Assembly: GCA_009772985.1 (NCBI GenBank)
Contig: WOUS01000008.1
Location: forward strand, 29,332 to 93,331
Origin: Anaerolineaceae bacterium
GTDB taxonomy: Bacteria > Chloroflexota > Anaerolineae > Anaerolineales > Villigracilaceae
Direction of reading: 5' to 3'
Length of the DNA stretch: 64,000 nucleotides
In this document: positions 34,791 to 44,888 of the stretch, one piece after another
How positions within the stretch are numbered: position 1 is the first letter of the stretch
How the letters are laid out: every line of letters begins with the position of its first letter
Program-made: the position numbers and the translations under genes
The notes under the pieces: model-generated
Seen by the model: only the letters and a program-made list of their open reading frames with translations
Database searches by the model: none
Told to the model about the DNA's origin: nothing

Positions 34791-35627
34791 TTATGGCAAG
34801 TCCGATAGATCCCATAATTTGAAGTTATCCCAGCCGGTTTCCAGGGGGCCTGGCCCCAGGTTGCAGACGCCGACGAAGCCGACCCCTTTTTTATACACCG
34901 GGGTGTCATTTTCGTCTTCCCCGTAAAGAACGGGAGTTCCATTAACGTAGGCGGCCATCCGTGGACCGCGGACGATGAGCTGAATGTGGTTCCACTGCTC
35001 GCCAGGATTGATCGGACTGCCTTCGGTGCTTACCAGCTCTGAACAGCCGTCGGGATTGGGACCGCATTTTGAAAAAAGAAGTTGACCATTTCGTCTCAAA
35101 CCTAAAGAATGAAGTTCGCTGCCTTTTTGGTGGAACGCGATTTGCCAGTCTCCCTCACCGCCCGAGACAAACCGGACGTCGAATTCGGCGACAAAGTCTG
35201 CATGGCCGTCGAGGTTTGGAACACCGCTCGTGCTGCATGTCACCGGCACAGCGCTCGTTGTGCCGTCCGCAATGATCCAATACTCCCCCTGTTCGTAGCG
35301 CCTTCCCCCCGCGATCTTGGGATCCAATGGATCGTGACTCGTGCCGGTATCCCAGGCGCTGGCCGGATCGCTGAAGTCGTCCTGATAGGTCGGTGGACGA
35401 TTGGCAATGGTTTCCAGGATGGGTTCGGCGAAGTCGGAAACCCAGGCAGGGGGCGGAGTGGCCGTCAACGTGGGAGAAGGCCTTGCAGTGGAAGTTTCGG
35501 TCACGGGGACCGGCGTTTGCGTTGGCCGGGGCACAAGCGTAACACACGTGATGCTGAACACGGTCATTAACCCCAGGCACATTAACGGCAAAACGTGTCG
35601 TATGGATTTTGGATTGTGACTGATCAT
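34791..35627 (-). CDS. Lipoprotein with LamG/DUF1080-like domain
   Basis: 278 aa. Signal peptide with Cys after SIT (VFSITC), a Pro/Thr-rich linker (TQTPVPVTETSTARPSPTLTA region), and a C-terminal concanavalin-like domain of about 200 residues: YQDDFSDPASAWDTG at its start, EYWIIADG, FVAEFDVRFVSGGEGDWQIAF, LGLRRNGQLLFSKCG, WNHIQLIVRGPRMAAYVNGTP and WDNFKLW. This is the pattern of the DUF1080/3-keto-disaccharide hydrolase-like fold, used mostly for carbohydrate binding. Same overall plan as the protein at 877-1719. GGAGGAACAAA precedes the ATG. Confidence 0.8.
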   Translation of the reverse strand: MISHNPKSIRHVLPLMCLGLMTVFSITCVTLVPRPTQTPVPVTETSTARPSPTLTATPPPAWVSDFAEPILETIANRPPTYQDDFSDPASAWDTGTSHDPLDPKIAGGRRYEQGEYWIIADGTTSAVPVTCSTSGVPNLDGHADFVAEFDVRFVSGGEGDWQIAFHQKGSELHSLGLRRNGQLLFSKCGPNPDGCSELVSTEGSPINPGEQWNHIQLIVRGPRMAAYVNGTPVLYGEDENDTPVYKKGVGFVGVCNLGPGPLETGWDNFKLWDLSDLP

Positions 35628-35719
35628 TTTGTTCCTCCTCCAAACGCCTTACTCAGCCCTTCAACTTCGTTCCTCCTGCCGGGACTTCGCAGGGCAAGCG
35701 AACTCTGAAACAATCTCTC

Positions 35720-35782
35720 TCTCCCGATGGCGGGAGGTGCCCGACAGGGCGGAGGGGGTGGGGTCGCGCTGCCCGCCGCACA
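35720..35782. repeat. CACGCCC-ending dispersed repeat, copy 3 (diverged)
   Basis: CTCCCGATGGCGGGAGGTGC and GGGTGGGGTCGCGCTGCCCG match copy 2 with changes. Confidence 0.5.
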
Positions 35783-35806
35783 AGTGCCGCGAATTTCGTA
35801 GGGGCG

Positions 35807-38395
35807 CTAAAGCATCATTCCTTGCGCGAACACGCTTAAATCCATAAACTCGTTTGGCTCCAACTTTTCGTATTCTTTCTGTGGCACTTTGACGTATTGC
35901 CAATTTGTTCCCGTTAATCGCGTAGCGTTTTCGCACCATAGAATCGCGGCGCGGTCTTTGTTGGCGACATCTACATCCTCACGGCCTTTGGTTTCGACCA
36001 GGTAATGCGTGCCTTCGATGGTGACTGCGACAAAGTCGGGTTCGTAGTAACGCAGATTATTGTTCGAGTCGGTGTATTCGATGGCGAAGCCGAATAGGTC
36101 GGGGAGTTTGGCGAAGCGGTCAACGTCAGGGGCTTTTTCGAGGAACTTGGCGAAGTTGAGTTCGAATTCATTGCCAACCGCCACCATGTTGAAAATGGTG
36201 TTACGCGCGGGCAGGGTTTGACGTGAATGCGGGAAAGGCGGAGTCTCTGAAAGCCTGCGACCTTCGCTGAGCAGTTGCGGTTCCATTTCTTCCACAACCA
36301 GCGGACGTAGGGCTTTGACAAAGGTCTGAACAGTTACATACTGCGCGATATTGCTGTTGATGGCTTTGATGACCGTGGGATTATCCAGATCCACGAGTTT
36401 GCCAAAGGCGCGTTGACTGAGAAATTCCTGCACCTTTGGGACAAGCGCAGCGAATTGTGAAGGGAGTTTGACTTCCTGCGCGATACGTTTGGCATAATAC
36501 GAAACCGCTTCCTGTGAGGTTGAAATCTCAGGCAGGGTATAGGTGCGCTCGACCATCTTTTGCAGGGTGAGCAGGTCATAGCCTTCATATTGGAATGTCT
36601 TGGCGGCTTCGTCGCTGGATTTGTAGGGCAGGGTCGGCGCATCGAATGACGTGACATCGAGCGATTCGATTTCTTCTGCCAGTGTTTTCTTACGCGCCAG
36701 AACGGGACTAAGCGAGGGAAGAAGGATATCCTTATCCAGTTTTTCGGGATCGGGCATGACGGTGTTGATGACCAGCTTGTCTTTGCCGACTTCGAAAGTA
36801 CCGAAAGCAATCTCCTCTTCGCGTTCCAAATCTTCCACAAATTCGATAAAGGCTTTGTTGCCGATGACATCCACGCGCTCGGTGTAATCGCTGGAAAGTT
36901 CGCGGAACATGAGACGCAAGCCGCGTCCGATAGTCTGCTCTGGCAGAATGTTGGCTTTGGATGTGTAAGGACGCAAACCGACGACCACCGTCACGTTTTG
37001 CACATCCCAGCCCTCACGCAGCATGAGCACGCTGACGATGGCATTGACAGGACTTGCCAAATCATCCACTTCGCGGGCGGCTTTGCGGGCTTTATCCAAA
37101 TCCTTTTTGGTGATCTCGCCTTTGGTATCGGTGTGGATTACCAGCAACTTGTTGCCGCCGAACTCAGACGGATATTTCTTTTGTAGATAATCGCCCACAT
37201 CATCGGCTTCGTTGGTGTCATTCATCATGACAAACAGGATGGGCTTTTTCTTGAGCGGCTTGAGTTGCTCGAAGTATTCCTTCCAGCGTTCAACGCCTGC
37301 CGTAAGATAAGCCTTGTAACGCGTGCTTGTAATTGTGGACTTTGCTTCCAGCGTGCCGCGTGTAATGCCTTTGATGGGGCGCTTGACAATGCCGTCTTCG
37401 ATGGCTTGTTTGAGGGGATAATCGAAAACCGTCCAGGTGAAGAGCGCGCCTTTGGAATAGCGCGGGGTAGCAGTGAAATCCAGTTGAGCGCAGAGCTGGC
37501 CCTCGCTTCTGGAATCGTTGAGTTTGCGAATTACTTTGTTCCACTCGCTTTCTTCATCGTGCGTGTGATGCGCTTCGTCATTGATCACCATCGCCGCGCC
37601 GCCGCGTGAAATAATTCGTTTGTCGAAGTCTTCGATCTCAAGTTTCTGCGCAGGCGGTTTACTTCCCAGCACAGCCGTCATAACATCGGGTTCATCGTCA
37701 TTGCTTCTGTCGGCGCGCTCATAGAATTGCTGGATGTTGGTGAGATACAGCGCGCCGAGCGATTGCGCGCGTTCGGCGTCGCCGCGCATGTAGCAATCGA
37801 AATCCCAATAGGTTTTCAGTTCTTCGGGGATGATGGGGTCGGTGCGAAAAATACGCCCGCTGGCAAAATCATGCCGCAGGCGTTCGAAGACGATCACGTT
37901 TGGAGCGAAGAGCAGAAAGGTGCGGGCGAAATCTTCGCGGGCTTCCGCCACGGAATTGAAGTATTGCCAGGCGATTGCCAGCGCCATGACCTTGGTCTTG
38001 CCGCTGCCCGTCGCCATTTTGATGCAATAGCGGGCGAAGTCATCATATTGGAGCAGGCGCAGGTCTTTGTTCGAACCAGCATAATTCTCAACCAGCATTT
38101 TGTGGCGGCGCACGCCAGCCACTTCGTACAAATATATGAGCGTTTCGATGGCTTCCTGTTGTGACTTGTGATACGCAAACTTATGCCCATTGGACAGGCG
38201 ATGGTCGGTCTTGAACCAGAAGTTCAACAGGATGCGTGTGGTATCGCTGACGCCTGCATAATCCTTGACTCGCCACTCATCCACCACGCGCCGGATGGCC
38301 GGGACGCACGGCGCGGTCTTTGCGGCTGGTTCCAGGAAGGTGGTTTGGGCGGGCGAGGTGGATTTCTTCCCCTTCGGGGACGGGTTGCGCGGCAT
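35807..38395 (-). CDS. res: Type III restriction enzyme, Res subunit
   Basis: 862 aa. Superfamily 2 helicase: Walker A ATGSGKT (128-134), DEAH (273-276), TATP (308-311), motif V/VI SVLMLREGWDVQNVTVVVGLRPY and QTIGRGLRLM. The C-terminal PD-(D/E)XK endonuclease has EPDFVAV and VETK (D787, E801, K803). It cuts DNA with inversely oriented unmethylated sites together with Mod. AAGGAAAACCT precedes the ATG. It is the last gene of the mod-ATPase-TOPRIM-res block, 114 nt after the TOPRIM gene. AT-richer than the core genome. Confidence 0.93.
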   Translation of the reverse strand: MPRNPSPKGKKSTSPAQTTFLEPAAKTAPCVPAIRRVVDEWRVKDYAGVSDTTRILLNFWFKTDHRLSNGHKFAYHKSQQEAIETLIYLYEVAGVRRHKMLVENYAGSNKDLRLLQYDDFARYCIKMATGSGKTKVMALAIAWQYFNSVAEAREDFARTFLLFAPNVIVFERLRHDFASGRIFRTDPIIPEELKTYWDFDCYMRGDAERAQSLGALYLTNIQQFYERADRSNDDEPDVMTAVLGSKPPAQKLEIEDFDKRIISRGGAAMVINDEAHHTHDEESEWNKVIRKLNDSRSEGQLCAQLDFTATPRYSKGALFTWTVFDYPLKQAIEDGIVKRPIKGITRGTLEAKSTITSTRYKAYLTAGVERWKEYFEQLKPLKKKPILFVMMNDTNEADDVGDYLQKKYPSEFGGNKLLVIHTDTKGEITKKDLDKARKAAREVDDLASPVNAIVSVLMLREGWDVQNVTVVVGLRPYTSKANILPEQTIGRGLRLMFRELSSDYTERVDVIGNKAFIEFVEDLEREEEIAFGTFEVGKDKLVINTVMPDPEKLDKDILLPSLSPVLARKKTLAEEIESLDVTSFDAPTLPYKSSDEAAKTFQYEGYDLLTLQKMVERTYTLPEISTSQEAVSYYAKRIAQEVKLPSQFAALVPKVQEFLSQRAFGKLVDLDNPTVIKAINSNIAQYVTVQTFVKALRPLVVEEMEPQLLSEGRRLSETPPFPHSRQTLPARNTIFNMVAVGNEFELNFAKFLEKAPDVDRFAKLPDLFGFAIEYTDSNNNLRYYEPDFVAVTIEGTHYLVETKGREDVDVANKDRAAILWCENATRLTGTNWQYVKVPQKEYEKLEPNEFMDLSVFAQGMML

Positions 38396-38509
38396 AGGTT
38401 TTCCTTACAAAAAGCGTGGACAAAAAAGCGTCGTGTGCTACAATATTGTTGAAAGTCAGTCGCCTGAAGGTGAATGCCGGCTCCACGCCGTGCGCTTGGG
38501 AACCCAAGC

Positions 38510-39148
38510 CTAGCCTGCAGGAGGCTGATTTTGTATACGTTCCAGATGTCGGAAACAATTGGTCACATTCCGAGCAAAATCATCGAAATGGGGGCATCGC
38601 TGACGGAGTATTTGAAGTCTTATATTTTCCACCAAGTCAGCAGCAAAAGGTACAAAAGATACCTCTTGTCCATGAGTCAATTCTTGAACAATGCGGTTTA
38701 TGGCGGCTTTGGGAGAAAGTTCCAGTTCTACAGAAGGGAACTGCACGGCTTGCCGATCACCATCGAATACATTGAATAAAGCAAGTTCGTCTGCCAGTAG
38801 CCAGGCTTCCAGAGCATGAACGGCCAATCCAGCCGCTATGCATGTAGCTATACCATTACTCATGCATCTTTGTTGGGCTTCTTGAATTAATCGCCCCCTT
38901 TCATTTACCCTTGTATTGTCTGTATCCACAACAGCAACTATCATATCCACCTTATCGTCTTGTAATTGGCGCGCAAAGGTGTGCAGTTCTTGTACAAACC
39001 CATGCCCTCTTTTCCGAGGACGCAAGGTTGATTCGGGTAAAAACACTGTATCTGGGGCGTATGATTGGATTACGCGCCGGGTCAGATTGGGAATCACCGG
39101 GTAATCACTATTTCCCTCTAGGGCGAACCCGAGTTTAATTGTTAGCAT
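38510..39148 (-). CDS. DUF4276-like TOPRIM protein, partner of the adjacent ATPase
   Basis: 212 aa. TOPRIM-type acidic residues are visible: ALEGNSDYP (E11) near the N-terminus and AVVDTDN (D75, D77); the motif HALEAWLLAD is characteristic of DUF4276/RloB-like proteins. The start overlaps the ATPase gene by 14 nt. ATPase/TOPRIM pairs of this kind (RloAB, and PARIS with AriA/AriB) are phage-defence modules in which the TOPRIM protein acts as nuclease. Here it is encoded inside a type III RM operon. The exact family assignment is from motif pattern only. Confidence 0.75.
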   Translation of the reverse strand: MLTIKLGFALEGNSDYPVIPNLTRRVIQSYAPDTVFLPESTLRPRKRGHGFVQELHTFARQLQDDKVDMIVAVVDTDNTRVNERGRLIQEAQQRCMSNGIATCIAAGLAVHALEAWLLADELALFNVFDGDRQAVQFPSVELELSPKAAINRIVQELTHGQEVSFVPFAADLVENIRLQILRQRCPHFDDFARNVTNCFRHLERIQNQPPAG

Positions 39149-40370
39149 CGAGGCTTCCTTGTGACCATAATTCGCCGAGAGTTTGTTCGCCGGATTCCAG
39201 AATATTTTTTAGAGTGGAACGATTTGAGAATAAATCTTCTCCAGCCGGAGTAAACCTTGTCCGGTTTTTATCTAACCGGGCAATTAGCATCTCATCTGGG
39301 CTGAGCAAATCCACTAAATAAGGAGAATGGGAGTTAATTAGTACTTGAGGATGCCTTGAGCTTTTTATCCCGCGCTCACTTATGCTCCTCAGTGTATCTA
39401 CTACGAATGGCAATCTTCCAGGGTGAACGCCGTTCTCTGGCTCTTCAAAACACACTAATCCCGGTGGTTGTGGAGCATAAGCAAGCGCCAAAAATGCCAA
39501 GAAACGCAATGTCCCATCTGAAAGAACCCTAGCAGTAAATTCTCGGCCATCATCACGAACAATAGCTAACATGCGTCGTCGATCTCCAGTGTCAAGCACT
39601 CGTATGCCTCGTGCTTCTGGGATTCCTCTTTGTAATGCGCGTTCTGCATTTTTATACCGTACAGGATCACGATTCGATAAAGTATCATAAAATCCCGATA
39701 AGCCTCTTCCGTTGCTATCCAACTCCAAAATATCCATTGCAGGCGATGGCTCGCGCAAGGCATCCGGCTCGAAATGAAAAAACTGCCACGAATGAAGTTC
39801 TTGAGTCAACGCGACTACATGGGGATAGAGTTCAGCATCATCAATAACCGTCAGCACTGAGCGAACAGATGGTGTAGGGAAATGCCTAGATTTTCCGGAT
39901 TTTGCTGTATCGCGGTTTACTGAAACACGCAATTTACCTCTATCATCCTTGCCCATAGAAATATACGGACGAGGTTTGATACCAGACGCAGTTCGTCCCT
40001 TAAGTTTTTCGGAAGCAACTTCTAGAATGCCATCATTAAACTCCACATCCACCTCATAATTTAGACGAGGATTGGAGAGTTGTTTGTCAGGATTAAAGGG
40101 ATGTGGTACTCCGGTCAAGTCAAAGTCACACATAATTTTTACTGAGGGCTTTTCTTCGGTAAAAAAAGATTCAACAGGATCTCCACGATGTCTTTCCGGT
40201 TTGAAAGCACTAGCAACGGGCATTTGCGCAATGTTGGAAAGAAGGCGCAACGCATCGAACAAATTACTTTTCCCAGTATTATTCTGACCAACAATTACAG
40301 TAAATGGTCTGAAGATGGCTTTTGCATCCTGAAGACTTTTATACCCGGAGATTGTAATTTGCGTAAGCAT
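39135..40370 (-). CDS. AAA/ABC-type ATPase (RloA/OLD-like) of an embedded defence module
   Basis: 411 aa. MLTQITISGYKSLQDAKAIF leads to Walker A GQNNTGKSN (28-36). Walker B is LVCFEEPENGVHPG and the D-loop/His switch is INSHSPYLVDL, with the SDGTLRFLAFLAL signature-like helix. Architecture is that of AAA_21 ATPases from abortive infection systems. The ATG overlaps the mod stop by one base (TAATG) and has GAGGTGA upstream; it overlaps the TOPRIM gene downstream. This tight coupling argues for coordinated expression with Mod. Confidence 0.85.
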   Translation of the reverse strand: MLTQITISGYKSLQDAKAIFRPFTVIVGQNNTGKSNLFDALRLLSNIAQMPVASAFKPERHRGDPVESFFTEEKPSVKIMCDFDLTGVPHPFNPDKQLSNPRLNYEVDVEFNDGILEVASEKLKGRTASGIKPRPYISMGKDDRGKLRVSVNRDTAKSGKSRHFPTPSVRSVLTVIDDAELYPHVVALTQELHSWQFFHFEPDALREPSPAMDILELDSNGRGLSGFYDTLSNRDPVRYKNAERALQRGIPEARGIRVLDTGDRRRMLAIVRDDGREFTARVLSDGTLRFLAFLALAYAPQPPGLVCFEEPENGVHPGRLPFVVDTLRSISERGIKSSRHPQVLINSHSPYLVDLLSPDEMLIARLDKNRTRFTPAGEDLFSNRSTLKNILESGEQTLGELWSQGSLDANN

Positions 40371-42349
40371 TATTTCACCTCTACTTTCAATGCTTTGGTT
40401 GTGTCATTTCCAAGTATATCAATAACCTTGACCACCACCGTATATTCCCCCGCCGCCTCATAGACATGAGTCGCTGATTTCTGTAGATCGGGATTTTTGC
40501 GCGTGCGGTAGGTTTGCCACTGGTTGTGGAAGGTGTCGCCTTTGTAATCCCAATCCACGGCCCAGTAATCCACCCACTGTGACCAATGTTTGATGGCTTT
40601 CTGCACATCCTGGGGCACGTCATCGGGCGGGATGACGAAGTCGGCCAGCGTGAGGATGACTTCATTCTTCTTGCCCGTTTTCGTTTCAACTTTCAGCGCG
40701 GCCAGTTCGAAGAATTTGATATCGCCCTGCTCGACAGCGCGTTTATCCATCACATCGCGCGGGACGCGATAAAAGCGTACGTCCAGATTGGCTTGCGCGG
40801 CTTGCTGCTTGGCGACTTCATTGAGTTCGAAGGCGAAGTCCCAGCCGAGAATATCCACGCCATTGGACTTGGGCGCGTCCTTGCCTGTGCCGACCGCTTG
40901 CTTGAATTCGGCGGCGATGTTGGCAAGGTCGCCCGCGGTGACAGGAGCATCCACCGAGCCGACATGTACCATGCGCCCGCCTTTGACGCCATGCAGCCAG
41001 GTATGTTGATTCAACGGACGGGCATGATACAGATCGAGAATGAACTCGCGATATTTTTGGTGCGCTTCCTTTTGTGTGAACTGTGTTTCAAGCCATGCCT
41101 GCCGTTCATACTTGCCGAGATTTTGAACCACAAACGGCTTGATGCCTTCGATGCCGAGCAGACGCTTGCGCGCCGTGTGAATAGAAAAGCGACCCAAGTC
41201 GCAAGTGATCCAGCGGCGGTTAAGTTTTTCGGCAACGGCGGCGGTTGTGCCTGAGCCACAGAAGCAATCTAACACCAAATCGTTTTCGTTGGAGGATGTT
41301 TTGATAATGCGCTCCAACAGGGCTTCAGGTTTTTGTGTAGCATAATCTACCCTCTCAAATGATTGTGCCTGAACTGGGCCAATATCTAGCCAGAGATCCT
41401 GTAATGGCACTCCTGGCATATCATCCAAATAACGCTTTTGAGCTGGAACTGTTCCGGGAGTTGTTTGTACGATCCTCCCTTGTTTATAAAGTTCCTGCAT
41501 TTTTTCTTGCGAAAATCGCCAATAACGAGTTACACCGAGAAATTCATAATGCGGATTACCTTTTGCCGCCTCCCCTCCGCCTGGCGCTGTAATATCACTA
41601 AGTCTGTAACGGCGCCCATCTGGGTCTTTGTGGCGATAAAAAGCGTCGGTGTAACTTTGGTCATATGGGGTATATAGTAGATTCCATGTGTAGTTATCAG
41701 ATTTTGTGTATAAAAACAATGATTCATGAATACGCCCCATGTGTCGTGCGCCCTGTGTTACATCACCCTTTGCAGTTTGACGTTTCCAAATAATCTCATT
41801 TACAAAACTTGCTTCCCCAAATACTTCATCGAGGATGGCTTTTGCGTAATGTGCTGCATGATAATCCAGATGCACATAAATGCATCCATTCTCTGTAAGT
41901 AATTCTCTCAACATTGTGATTGTTTCATAAAACCATTGTAGGTAAGAGTCTAATCCACGTCCCCATGTATCACGATATGCTTTCTGTTCGATCAAACTCG
42001 GTTGTTTTGTAAATTCTGCTGTCTCATCTTCATCCGTGTCTGGATGGTCAGCGATTGTTGCTGTGAACGAAAAATCTGCCCCCACGTTGAAGGGCGGGTC
42101 AATGTAAATCAGATTCACTTTGCCCGCAAACTCATCCAGCAGGGAAGGTAGCACATACTTTTTGTCTCCCCAAATTAAGCGGTTGCGCCAGTCCGAGTCA
42201 CGGCCTGCGCTGAACAAATCCAACATGCGCTGGCGTTCCATGCTCGACTCGTTGATGGTCTCCACCGTTTGGAATGGGAGCGAGACGCGCAGAGGCGCTG
42301 TCCGCTTGCCGTTTTCGTCGTATTTGCCTTGCCAGATGAGTTCGGTCAT
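40370..42349 (-). CDS. mod: Type III DNA methyltransferase, Mod subunit
   Basis: 659 aa. Motif IV DPPF (84-87) precedes the SAM motif FCGSG (363-367), the beta-class order of type III Mod enzymes, which make N6-methyladenine. Between them are the catalytic and recognition regions; the variable target recognition domain is in the middle (about 185-340). The C-terminal region (FYRVPRDVMDKRAV, FFELAALKVETK) ends in a PKD/Ig-like strand set. ATG 42349 with AGGAT upstream is preferred to an earlier in-frame codon. First gene of the mod-ATPase-TOPRIM-res block. Confidence 0.93.
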   Translation of the reverse strand: MTELIWQGKYDENGKRTAPLRVSLPFQTVETINESSMERQRMLDLFSAGRDSDWRNRLIWGDKKYVLPSLLDEFAGKVNLIYIDPPFNVGADFSFTATIADHPDTDEDETAEFTKQPSLIEQKAYRDTWGRGLDSYLQWFYETITMLRELLTENGCIYVHLDYHAAHYAKAILDEVFGEASFVNEIIWKRQTAKGDVTQGARHMGRIHESLFLYTKSDNYTWNLLYTPYDQSYTDAFYRHKDPDGRRYRLSDITAPGGGEAAKGNPHYEFLGVTRYWRFSQEKMQELYKQGRIVQTTPGTVPAQKRYLDDMPGVPLQDLWLDIGPVQAQSFERVDYATQKPEALLERIIKTSSNENDLVLDCFCGSGTTAAVAEKLNRRWITCDLGRFSIHTARKRLLGIEGIKPFVVQNLGKYERQAWLETQFTQKEAHQKYREFILDLYHARPLNQHTWLHGVKGGRMVHVGSVDAPVTAGDLANIAAEFKQAVGTGKDAPKSNGVDILGWDFAFELNEVAKQQAAQANLDVRFYRVPRDVMDKRAVEQGDIKFFELAALKVETKTGKKNEVILTLADFVIPPDDVPQDVQKAIKHWSQWVDYWAVDWDYKGDTFHNQWQTYRTRKNPDLQKSATHVYEAAGEYTVVVKVIDILGNDTTKALKVEVK

Positions 42350-42458
42350 GGTGGCTGATCCCTGTTTATCCTGTGAGAGTTCCAACACGAAAAGTATACA
42401 ACAAAATCCACGAATCGGCGCACGATTTCGCCGCCGCCCACGGTTTTCACAAAGTCGC

Positions 42459-42552
42459 GTGTCGCTGCGAGGAGGGCGTTCCTTGCCCGACGAAGCAGTC
42501 TCCTCGCAGGCTGGGAGATTGCTTCACCGCCTTCGGCGGTTCGCAACGACAC
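42459..42552. repeat. Dispersed GTCGTTGCGA-type inverted-repeat element
   Basis: About 94 bp with ends GTGTCGCTGCGA and TCGCAACGACAC (11 of 12 paired), and internal GAGGAGGGCG / AGGCTGGGAGATTGCTTC. I know this type of GTCATTGCGA-GAAGCAATC element from many bacterial genomes. It lies upstream of mod and occupies most of the gap 42389-42630. Confidence 0.75.
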
Positions 42553-42701
42553 AATAGTCTTGTTTTGTCAATGGACTTTGTGAAAGCCCTGCCGCTGCCC
42601 CTGCAACTTTCCGCCCCTGCCTGCATCTGATACAATGCAACCGACAACCACCACTCACCATTCACCATTCACCATCCCCCATTCACCATCCCCGAGGCCT
42701 T

Positions 42702-43661
42702 ATGTTCAACCTTTCCTCCCTCCCCACCACTCCCTCCGAACCCCGGCACGTCAAAGTGCTCATCCTCGGCGCAGGCCCGGCAGGCCTCTCGGCCGCCCTC
42801 TACGCCGCGCGCGCCGACCTCCAGCCGGTGGTGCTCACCGGCCTGCAGATCGGCGGGCAGGCCGCCCTCACCAACACCATCGAAAACTATCCCGGCTTCC
42901 CCGAAGGCGTGGGCGGCTCGGAACTGGGCGAACTGTTCCAGAAACAGGCCGAACGTTTCGGGGCGCAGGTGGAACTCGATTCCGCCCGGACCGTGGACCT
43001 GTCCGCGCGCCCGTTCCGGGTCGTCACCGATAACGGCGAGTACACCGCCGACAGTCTCATCGTCAGCACCGGAGCCAGCCCGAACCATCTCGACATCCCC
43101 GGCGAAGCCGACCTGACCGGGCGCGGCGTCTCCTATTGCGGCACCTGCGACGGCTGGTTCTTCAAGGAAAAGAAAGTGGTCGTGGCCGGGGGCGGCGACT
43201 CGGCGCTCGAAGAGGCGCTGTTCCTGACGCGCTTTGCTGCGTCCGTCACCATCGTCCACCGGCGTGACGCCCTGCGCGCCGGGGCCATCCTCCAGAAGCG
43301 GGCGCAGGAAAATCCGAAGATCAAATTCATCTGGAACACGGTCATCACCGCCGCGTCCGGGACCGAGAAACTGACCGCCGTCAAACTGAAGAATGTGCAG
43401 ACCGGCGCGGAGTCCGATTTCGAGACCGACGGCCTGTTCATCTTCATCGGGCACACTCCCAATACGCAATTGTTCGAGGGGCAGTTGGAAATGCAGAACG
43501 GCTACATCAAAGTGGACGACCGGATGCACACCAGCGTCGCGGGCGTCTATGCCGCAGGCGAGTCGGCCGACGCGCACTTCAAGCAGGTCGTCACCTCCGC
43601 GGGGATGGGCGCGGCGGCGGCCATCGAAGCCACCCTCTTCCTCGAACACGCGGCAGCCTGA
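42702..43661 (+). CDS. trxB: Thioredoxin reductase
   Basis: 319 aa FAD-dependent pyridine nucleotide-disulfide oxidoreductase. FAD site VLILGAGPAGLSAALYAAR, active-site motif YCGTCDG (redox Cys pair), NAD(P)H site VVAGGGDSALEEALFL with HRRD, and the FAD tail GVYAAGESAD...GMGAAAAIEA. GAGGC precedes the ATG. A TACAAT at 42631-42636 may be its -10, giving a leader that carries ACCATTCACCATTC repeats. Confidence 0.95.
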   Translation: MFNLSSLPTTPSEPRHVKVLILGAGPAGLSAALYAARADLQPVVLTGLQIGGQAALTNTIENYPGFPEGVGGSELGELFQKQAERFGAQVELDSARTVDLSARPFRVVTDNGEYTADSLIVSTGASPNHLDIPGEADLTGRGVSYCGTCDGWFFKEKKVVVAGGGDSALEEALFLTRFAASVTIVHRRDALRAGAILQKRAQENPKIKFIWNTVITAASGTEKLTAVKLKNVQTGAESDFETDGLFIFIGHTPNTQLFEGQLEMQNGYIKVDDRMHTSVAGVYAAGESADAHFKQVVTSAGMGAAAAIEATLFLEHAAA

Positions 43662-43675
43662 CGTTTACCGCTTTT

Positions 43676-43734
43676 TGCATCGAATTTTCACGAATTTCTC
43701 GAAGAAATTCGTTCCATTCGGGTAATTCGATGCA
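43676..43734. repeat. Palindromic element after trxB
   Basis: TGCATCGAATT and AATTCGATGCA are perfect 11-bp inverted ends over 59 bp, with CGAATTTCTCGAAGAAATTCG paired inside. The rest of the 194-nt gap is not otherwise structured. Confidence 0.7.
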
Positions 43735-43822
43735 GAAATCTTATTGTGACCAATTTGTGTCTTTGTGCCTTCGTGGTTCAAACATTTATAGTCCAAGCCT
43801 ACTAATCTGACAAAAATTGTAG

Positions 43823-44791
<969 letters not shown>

Positions 44792-44793
44792 CG

Positions 44794-44878
44794 TTACACG
44801 TTATCACGTTGTCATGTTGCACGTTCGAACCTGTCAACCTGTCAACGTGCCAACGTGCCAACGTGCAAACCTGTAAAC
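44794..44878. repeat. Short tandem repeats between mdh and gltA
   Basis: Units AACCTGTC and AACGTGCC follow each other five or six times, after ACGTTAT-ACGTTGTC. Similar AACCTGCAACC units occur inside the SpoU gene (15595, 15910). No gene. Confidence 0.65.
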
Positions 44879-44888
44879 GGAGACTCTT

